Source: an uncultured Isosphaeraceae bacterium (GTDB lineage: Bacteria > Planctomycetota > Planctomycetia > Isosphaerales > Isosphaeraceae). Taken from it: a stretch of DNA of 5,299 bases. Positions 1 through 5,299 of this stretch are shown here, piece by piece (within the stretch, counting starts at the first letter, position 1; each line of letters begins with the position of its first letter). A model generated the notes under the pieces. That model ran no database searches. It had not been told where the DNA came from and saw only the letters and a list, made by a program, of their open reading frames with translations. The position numbers and the translations under genes were made by a program. The stretch covers positions 1 to 5,299 of the forward strand of contig CALCIC010000385.1 in NCBI GenBank assembly GCA_937907405.1, written 5' to 3'.

Positions 1-59
1 GACGATCCATAAATGCATCGCCCGTCGGCGCGCGCTTCAGCCGGATGAACCGGATTTGT

Positions 60-65
60 TATAGT
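60..65 (+). promoter_or_regulatory. Possible -10 element upstream of the zinc-ribbon gene
   Basis: TATAGT matches the sigma-70 -10 consensus at five of six bases and lies 41 bases before the ATG at 107, in a locally AT-rich spot. The best -35 at the right distance, TTCAGC at 37-42, matches only three of six positions, so this is a weak call. The 59 bases to its left show no recognisable gene end. Confidence 0.3.
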
Positions 66-106
66 ACTCCGAGGTACGCATCCGACCGGATGGGGAGGGC
101 TGTCGC

Positions 107-556
107 ATGGGACGTTGCGCGAGTTGCGGTAAAAACCTCAGTCCAGCCGAGATGAGCCAGCCGTGCCCAGATTGCAGAAGCTTGGATCGGGAGGTCTCGG
201 GCGCCGATCAGTTCGGGGTGATCGACTTGGCGAAGGTAACCGAAACACTGGCCCGAATGCATTATGAGATCGAACCCGGGTTGGTTCGCATCTTCCGGCT
301 CAAGGTCGGCGCGGCGGGCGACACCGGCGGCGATGCGTGCATCCGCCTGCTTGAGGTTAGTGAAGACACGCCCGAGTCGGGCGTCATGCCGCTGCACTTC
401 AGCCCCCTCCCGGCCAGCGGCGTCCCCCTTCCCTCGGTCATCATCGAGGTCTCTCCGGCGGAGTTCGAAAGAATTCGATCGAACGACCTGAAGTTGCCGG
501 ACGGCTGGACGATCGGCGAGGCGTTCGCCAGGCCGACATCGGTCGAGAGCCTTTGA
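107..556 (+). CDS. Small zinc-ribbon protein of unknown function
   Basis: This encodes 149 residues. The N-terminus shows a four-cysteine zinc-ribbon pattern: C4-x2-C7 (CASC) and C20-x2-C23 (CPDC), followed by SLDRE, a common way for such ribbons to end. The rest (about 35-149) has no motif I recognise. It looks like a mixed alpha/beta domain with a proline-rich segment (PLPASGVPLP, about 101-110) and a C-terminal LPDGWTIGEAF stretch. No signal peptide or membrane segment is visible, so it is probably cytoplasmic. The start is well supported: GGAGG at 94-98 lies 8 bases before the ATG. Its TGA overlaps the ATG of the next gene by one base, which suggests translational coupling and a shared role with the HEPN-like partner. 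Zinc ribbons bind nucleic acids or proteins; which applies here cannot be told from sequence. The gene is confident, the function unknown. Confidence 0.85.
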   Translation: MGRCASCGKNLSPAEMSQPCPDCRSLDREVSGADQFGVIDLAKVTETLARMHYEIEPGLVRIFRLKVGAAGDTGGDACIRLLEVSEDTPESGVMPLHFSPLPASGVPLPSVIIEVSPAEFERIRSNDLKLPDGWTIGEAFARPTSVESL

Positions 557-1058
557 TGGCTGACTCTCAAACCTGGGCCGAGGAATTCGGCCGACAGGCC
601 GCCGCCGACTTTAAGACCTTCGAGGAGTTGCGGACGCGGGACGTGCCGGAATGCCCAGGATGCACTTCCTGCAAATGGCCTGTGAGAAGCTGGCCAAGGC
701 CCACCTATGCGGAGTGAATGCGCCGTTGGAGAACGTGCAGACCAGCCATGCTTACGTGGCGAGTACGTTGCCGGTGGTGCTCAGGCAGCAGGCTCTATCC
801 CTGAACTTCTCGGGACGCGCCGCCAAAACCGCACTCGCGGAGGCGAAACATCTCGCCAGAGAAATCGAACTGCTCTCGCCCTCCGTCAATGCCGGTGGCA
901 AGCGGCCGGACAACTGCGAGTATCCGTGGGAAGATGAGAATGGAGTCCTGCGTTCACCTCTGGAATGGGCCTTCAATCCCTCGCGTCTCCTTCTCGCCAG
1001 GTCGGGACGCAGCATGCTGAAACTGCTACGCGGGGCTGTCGAGAACTGGCAGAAGTAA
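556..1058 (+). pseudogene. HEPN-like helical protein, broken by a one-base frameshift
   Basis: The ATG at 556 overlaps the TGA of the zinc-ribbon gene. Its frame reads 32 sensible residues (MADSQTWAEEFGRQ... to DVPE at 651), then garbles and stops at 715-717. The remainder continues in another frame: from about 654 it reads PRMHFLQMACEKLAKAH and runs to a TAA at 1056-1058. Adding one base in the C run at 654-656 (TGCCCAGG) joins the halves as DVPE-CPRMHFLQMACEKLAKA, a continuous protein of about 167 residues. The FLQMACEKLAKAH segment (repaired 38-50) resembles the 'QqA.EKa.KA' helix of HEPN domains. A later NCEYPW motif (120-125) is one I recall in related unannotated proteins. I see no Rx4-6H ribonuclease motif, so a catalytic toxin role is unsupported. 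The ATGs at 651 and 660 lack a Shine-Dalgarno, so a separate short gene there is unlikely. The frameshift could be real or a sequencing error in a short homopolymer. Confidence 0.7.
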
Positions 1059-1067
1059 AACGATGCA

Positions 1068-1090
1068 GCCAGACTACAAGAACGTCTGGC
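1068..1090. terminator. Perfect hairpin between convergent genes, candidate terminator
   Basis: GCCAGAC at 1068-1074 and GTCTGGC at 1084-1090 form a perfect 7-bp stem around a 9-base loop. It starts ten bases after the TAA of the HEPN-like gene. No T run follows on the plus strand. On the minus strand a TTTT follows several bases beyond the stem. It could end transcripts from the amidase or act from both sides, but it is not a textbook intrinsic terminator. Confidence 0.35.
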
Positions 1091-1109
1091 GGTCGGATGG
1101 AAAGGAACA

Positions 1110-1127
1110 ACCCGCCTCCATGCGGGT
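1110..1127 (-). terminator. Hairpin after the amidase gene, candidate terminator
   Basis: ACCCGC at 1110-1115 pairs with GCGGGT at 1122-1127 around a six-base loop. Reading the minus strand, it begins 22 bases beyond the amidase TGA (1150-1152) and is followed by the moderately T-rich TTGTTCCTTT. The position fits a terminator for the amidase; the interrupted T tract keeps confidence modest. Confidence 0.4.
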
Positions 1128-1149
1128 CGGAGATGCTTCCATCAACGGA

Positions 1150-2367
1150 TCAATAGACCGGCGCGGCGGTCGGGCGGCTGGGGGTGCGGACTTTCCAGGC
1201 GGTGGGGACGGGGCGGGCGCTGCGAGTCGGGCGGGCCTGGGGCTCTTCATGCTGGACGGCGCGGTCGGGGGAGGCCGTCATCGATTCGAACGGGAAGTGC
1301 TTGCCGGGGCAGACGGTGGGGGTGGCGGCGAGGTGGGCGTGGGTCTCGACGCGGTCGTCGGCGATCTCGTACTTCTTGCTCAGGTAGGCGATCAACGAAC
1401 GAGCGGCGGCGACCTGGCGGTCGGTCGGAGGCGCGTTGTTGAAGTCGCCGATGAAGCAGATGCCGATGCCGTACTCGTCGACCTGGGAATTGCGGGCGTT
1501 GCGGCAGTGGACGCCGTGCTTCTGGTTGACCCACCGCTGGGAGACCTCGATCTGGCCGTCGCCGCTGCCGGTGCCGTTGCCGATCACGAAGTGGTAGCCG
1601 CAGCCGTCGAAGCCCAGCACCTTGCGATGCTCGGCGTCGATCGTGTCATAGCTGCCGGTCGCCGTCGCGCTGTGGTGCAAAACGACGTACTGCCAGGGCC
1701 GATCCGCCTTGCCGGGGAAGAACAACTCGTCGCCGCCGTTCTCGCCGAAGAACGATTTGAGCGTGTCCTGAGCACTCGTCCGCCGGACCACGCCGGTCGC
1801 CGAGGTCGACCGCAGGCCGCCGTCGACCTTGGTCCTGTACAGATTCGACGACGAGGTGGAAGGCGACGTCGTGCTCGCGGGTTCCGGCCCTTGCAGCAGC
1901 GGCGAGGTCTTGGTCTTGGAGTCGTACGGCGGCTTGAGGCTGCGCGACCGGCTCGCCGGCGCGGCGGACGGCAGCTCGTCGAGGTCCGGGTCGCCGATGG
2001 TCGCCCTGGGGGGCGTCTCGGGCCGGCTGCTGCTTCGCGAGGTCGGCGTCCTGTCGATCAGCGGTTCGTCGAGCGGCGGGACGTCCGAGGGGATCGCCGA
2101 GCCCGGTTCGCTGATGACCGGCTCGCGGTCGAGCGACGAGCCGCCGCGGAGGATCGTCGAGCCGCGGTCCTCGACGACCGTCGCGCCGCCGGCGCCGCCG
2201 CAATTGGTGCAGGGCGCCGCCACGGCTCGCGGCGCGGAGAACACGGGACGAAGCGCCGAACGACGATGATTGCAGCCGGACGACGCCAGCAAGACGCCGG
2301 CGACCGCGGCGACGGTCCACACCTTGACGGCGCGCACCCCGATCGGGGCCGATTGGTTCAGGGCCAT
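1150..2367 (-). CDS. Exported N-acetylmuramoyl-L-alanine amidase (Amidase_2/PGRP-type)
   Basis: This encodes 405 residues. Enzymes of this family cut the amide bond between N-acetylmuramic acid and the stem-peptide L-alanine in peptidoglycan, using one zinc ion. The catalytic domain spans about 224-360: VVLHHSAT (H231/H232, first zinc ligand), GYHFVIGNG (Y259 in the usual active-site tyrosine place), YGIGICFIGDFN (299-310), ETHAHL (H343/H345, second ligand) and TVCPGKHF (C353 third ligand, K356). The N-terminus is an export signal: R12 and K15, a hydrophobic core at about 17-29, then SSGC with C32. The lipobox is imperfect (Ser at -3), so lipoprotein or signal-peptidase-I processing are both possible. 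Residues 60-220 are a Ser/Pro/Arg/Thr-rich linker likely to be disordered, and 365-405 is a Pro/Arg tail. The frame is open to 2469, but the start at 2367 is chosen because AAGGAG lies 7 bases upstream and the signal peptide follows directly. It is transcribed alone, convergent with the HEPN-like gene. The family call is firm; cell-wall remodelling or recycling is inferred. Confidence 0.92.
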   Translation of the reverse strand: MALNQSAPIGVRAVKVWTVAAVAGVLLASSGCNHRRSALRPVFSAPRAVAAPCTNCGGAGGATVVEDRGSTILRGGSSLDREPVISEPGSAIPSDVPPLDEPLIDRTPTSRSSSRPETPPRATIGDPDLDELPSAAPASRSRSLKPPYDSKTKTSPLLQGPEPASTTSPSTSSSNLYRTKVDGGLRSTSATGVVRRTSAQDTLKSFFGENGGDELFFPGKADRPWQYVVLHHSATATGSYDTIDAEHRKVLGFDGCGYHFVIGNGTGSGDGQIEVSQRWVNQKHGVHCRNARNSQVDEYGIGICFIGDFNNAPPTDRQVAAARSLIAYLSKKYEIADDRVETHAHLAATPTVCPGKHFPFESMTASPDRAVQHEEPQARPTRSARPVPTAWKVRTPSRPTAAPVY

Positions 2368-2374
2368 TTTCCTA

Positions 2375-2380
2375 CTCCTT
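2375..2380 (-). promoter_or_regulatory. Shine-Dalgarno that sets the amidase start
   Basis: On the minus strand this reads AAGGAG, 7 bases before the ATG at 2367-2365. It decides against the in-frame upstream ATG at 2469, which would put 34 charged residues ahead of the signal peptide. Confidence 0.8.
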
Positions 2381-2594
2381 GCCAGATTGAACAGTCGCCC
2401 GACGTCCCGGGTCGAGCCCTCGACAGACCATGAATCGCAAGAGCGATGCCGAACGATCGGCCGAAGCATTCACGGCGAGGGTCCAATTTCCTGGCTTCGG
2501 CTCAAGTCTACACGCCGAATGGACGACGTGCGGGCGAGCCTCGTTTTTTTTCGTGATTTCCTCAAGTTTCAGCCGCCACGGACCGCGTTGGACC

Positions 2595-2618
2595 TTGTAA
2601 AAACTACAAACGCTTGTA
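2595..2618. promoter_or_regulatory. Alternating TTGTA/TACAA repeats, candidate operator
   Basis: TTGTA (2595-2599), TACAA (2605-2609) and TTGTA (2614-2618) alternate in orientation at 10- and 9-base steps, about one helical turn each. Two overlapping dyads result: TTGTA-n5-TACAA and TACAA-n4-TTGTA. Read on the minus strand, a -10-like TAGAAT (2624-2619, five of six consensus) directly abuts the last repeat, so a bound protein could block a promoter firing towards the amidase. No good -35 accompanies it. The spacing differs from the TACA-n2-TGTA box of BlaI/MecI/CopY repressors, so no regulator family is assigned. Confidence 0.35.
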
Positions 2619-2818
2619 ATTCTAAGTATCCGTACACACGATCGACGTGAGATGAAGCGGGTTCGACGGCTCGGCGCGATCCGTCGCTGCGGCCTGGGCC
2701 GACTCGGACGGTCGCGCGCATTGAGAGTCCCGCCGGCCGGTGCAACATGAAATCCAGCTCGCGATACATTGCCTGGAGGCCGGGGGAGGCGCATCGCTCC
2801 CCAACCATTTGGATCGTT

Positions 2819-2823
2819 AGGAG
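2819..2823 (+). promoter_or_regulatory. Shine-Dalgarno that sets the start of the 123-residue protein
   Basis: AGGAG lies 11 bases before the ATG at 2835, slightly long but usable. The alternative in-frame ATG at 2769 is preceded only by the weak GGA of TGCCTGGAGGCC-type sequence that overlaps or follows it, and would add 22 Arg/Gly-rich residues of no protein-like character. Confidence 0.6.
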
Positions 2824-2834
2824 CGCGCGATCCC

Positions 2835-3206
2835 ATGACCGAGGCCGAAAGCCATTTCTGGGGCAGCCTGGAGTATCGCGTCTGCAGCGAGATCGCCGGC
2901 CTTTGCAGGAAGGCCCACCGCCGCTACTGGTGCGACGGCTTCATTCCCGACAACTATGCCCTCGACGACCTCGTCCCCCGTATTGAGGGCCGAGTCTGGA
3001 TGGTAAACGGGCAGCGTGATGAGCTTTGGTCGTTCACCCTGCTTCTCGACCAGCCCGTCAGCTCGGCGGAGGAAGTGGACTGGGCGAGCCTGCTCCCGCC
3101 CGAGGGCGTGACGCGATGGCTGACCCTGGACCCGCGGAAGAAGCATCTCGTCGTCGAGCCGTCGGTCGCGATCCCCGACCTGCCGCCTCGTCCGCTCGAA
3201 CGGTGA
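2835..3206 (+). CDS. Conserved-looking small protein of unknown function
   Basis: This encodes 123 residues from MTEAESHFWG to PPRPLER. I do not recognise a named family. The first 30 residues look helical (FWGSLEYRVCSEIAGL). They are followed by RRYWCDGFIPDNYALDD (30-46), two likely beta strands (RVWMVNGQ 53-60 and ELWSFTLLLDQ 63-73), LLPPEGVTRWLTLDP (86-100) and a strand HLVVEPS (104-110). It has only two cysteines (C17... region C17/C24 and C33 scattered, no CxxC pair), no signal peptide and no membrane segment, so it is probably a soluble cytoplasmic protein. The mix of aromatic residues and alternating hydrophobics is typical of a real folded domain rather than a chance frame. The start follows an AGGAG. 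It sits alone between the divergent intergenic region and a terminator, so context gives no function. Similar proteins may exist in other planctomycetes, which is my impression rather than a checked fact. Confidence 0.8.
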   Translation: MTEAESHFWGSLEYRVCSEIAGLCRKAHRRYWCDGFIPDNYALDDLVPRIEGRVWMVNGQRDELWSFTLLLDQPVSSAEEVDWASLLPPEGVTRWLTLDPRKKHLVVEPSVAIPDLPPRPLER

Positions 3207-3324
3207 TCGCCGGCGCGGGCGGCTCCGAATCTTGCAGCGAGGCGATCGCCCCCGGCGCATGCGGGCGCTCAACTGGCGGATCGGCGGTCGAAACGGTATG
3301 CTCGACCGATTCATCGAACCAACG

Positions 3325-3351
3325 GCCCCCGGTCGCGCGGCGGGCTTTTTT
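3325..3351 (+). terminator. Intrinsic terminator upstream of leuS
   Basis: GCCCCCG at 3325-3331 pairs with CGG and GGGC at 3338-3345, giving a 7-bp GC stem with one bulged C (3341) and a six-base loop, followed directly by six T (3346-3351). It lies 118 bases after the stop of the 123-residue protein and 77 bases before the leuS ATG. Most simply it ends the upstream transcript. If leuS is transcribed from further upstream it could act as an attenuator. Confidence 0.65.
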
Positions 3352-3428
3352 CATGACCGAACGGCGGTCGGCGGACGCGCCCGCGCTCCTGGATGCGGGG
3401 GCTCGCCGGGGCCGGAGAAATCGAACCC

Positions 3429-5299
<1,871 letters not shown>

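Larger units (their letters stand above)
2368..2834. other. Divergent intergenic region without a supported gene
   Basis: These 467 bases separate the start of the amidase (minus) from the start of the 123-residue protein (plus), so they should hold promoters for both. Short open frames on both strands lack Shine-Dalgarno sequences and show no protein-like composition. A run of eight T at 2544-2551 and an AT-rich patch at about 2594-2630 stand out from the GC-rich surroundings. The second holds the TTGTA/TACAA repeats listed separately. Beyond these I see no RNA gene or mobile-element end. Confidence 0.6.

Noticed and set aside
1063..2433. 456-residue open frame on the plus strand antisense to the amidase
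   Set aside because: It has Arg/Gly/Ala/Val-rich repetitive composition, lacks a Shine-Dalgarno and mirrors the codon structure of the well-supported amidase. It is a typical high-GC antisense shadow.
2531..2551. Run of eight T after a GC-rich stretch, as a terminator
   Set aside because: The only stem next to the run is CGA/TCG with three pairs, and no plus-strand gene precedes it.
2595..2618. BlaI/MecI-type operator
   Set aside because: That box is TACA-n2-TGTA. Here the inner spacing is six bases between TACA and TGTA, and no BlaI or M56 peptidase gene lies in the window.
2569..2808. Short minus-strand frames upstream of the 123-residue gene
   Set aside because: They have no ribosome binding site, Arg/Pro/Ser-rich composition and several overlapping alternatives in different frames.
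3241..3250. GGCGATCGCC palindrome resembling the cyanobacterial HIP1 repeat
   Set aside because: There is a single copy in a GC-rich genome, and chance explains it. All other evidence points to a planctomycete rather than a cyanobacterium.

Overview
The window is high-GC DNA, most likely from a planctomycete, probably near the Isosphaeraceae. This rests on the strong G/C preference at third codon positions, on the style of the secreted amidase, and above all on the leucyl-tRNA synthetase. That protein carries an insertion containing the stretch WTDPQGNERKGKGRPISELP before its NWCP motif, which I associate from memory with planctomycete LeuRS. No database could be consulted, so the taxonomic call is an inference.

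Layout from left to right. (1) 107-1058, plus strand: a two-gene unit. A small four-cysteine zinc-ribbon protein (107-556) overlaps by one base (ATGA-type overlap) the start of a HEPN-like helical protein (556-1058). The second gene is broken by a one-base frameshift near 652-656. (2) 1059-1149: a short convergent intergenic gap with two perfect hairpins. (3) 1150-2367, minus strand: an exported, possibly lipid-anchored N-acetylmuramoyl-L-alanine amidase with a long low-complexity linker. (4) 2368-2834: a divergent intergenic region of 467 bases, with an unusual AT-rich patch at about 2594-2630 holding alternating TTGTA/TACAA repeats. (5) 2835-3206, plus strand: a 123-residue protein of unknown function. 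(6) 3207-3428: intergenic, with a good intrinsic terminator at 3325-3351. (7) 3429 to the right edge, plus strand: leuS, leucyl-tRNA synthetase, cut by the window end after 623 codons.

The genes do not form one pathway. leuS is translation housekeeping and the amidase acts on cell-wall peptidoglycan. The zinc-ribbon/HEPN-like pair is the only candidate for a small accessory system, and it appears damaged here. I see no rRNA, tRNA, CRISPR array, transposase or insertion-sequence ends. Several very long open frames lie antisense to the amidase and leuS; they are high-GC shadows and are not annotated. I found no convincing case for a wholly new system. The best leads are the coupled zinc-ribbon/HEPN-like pair with its frameshift and the TTGTA/TACAA repeat patch.
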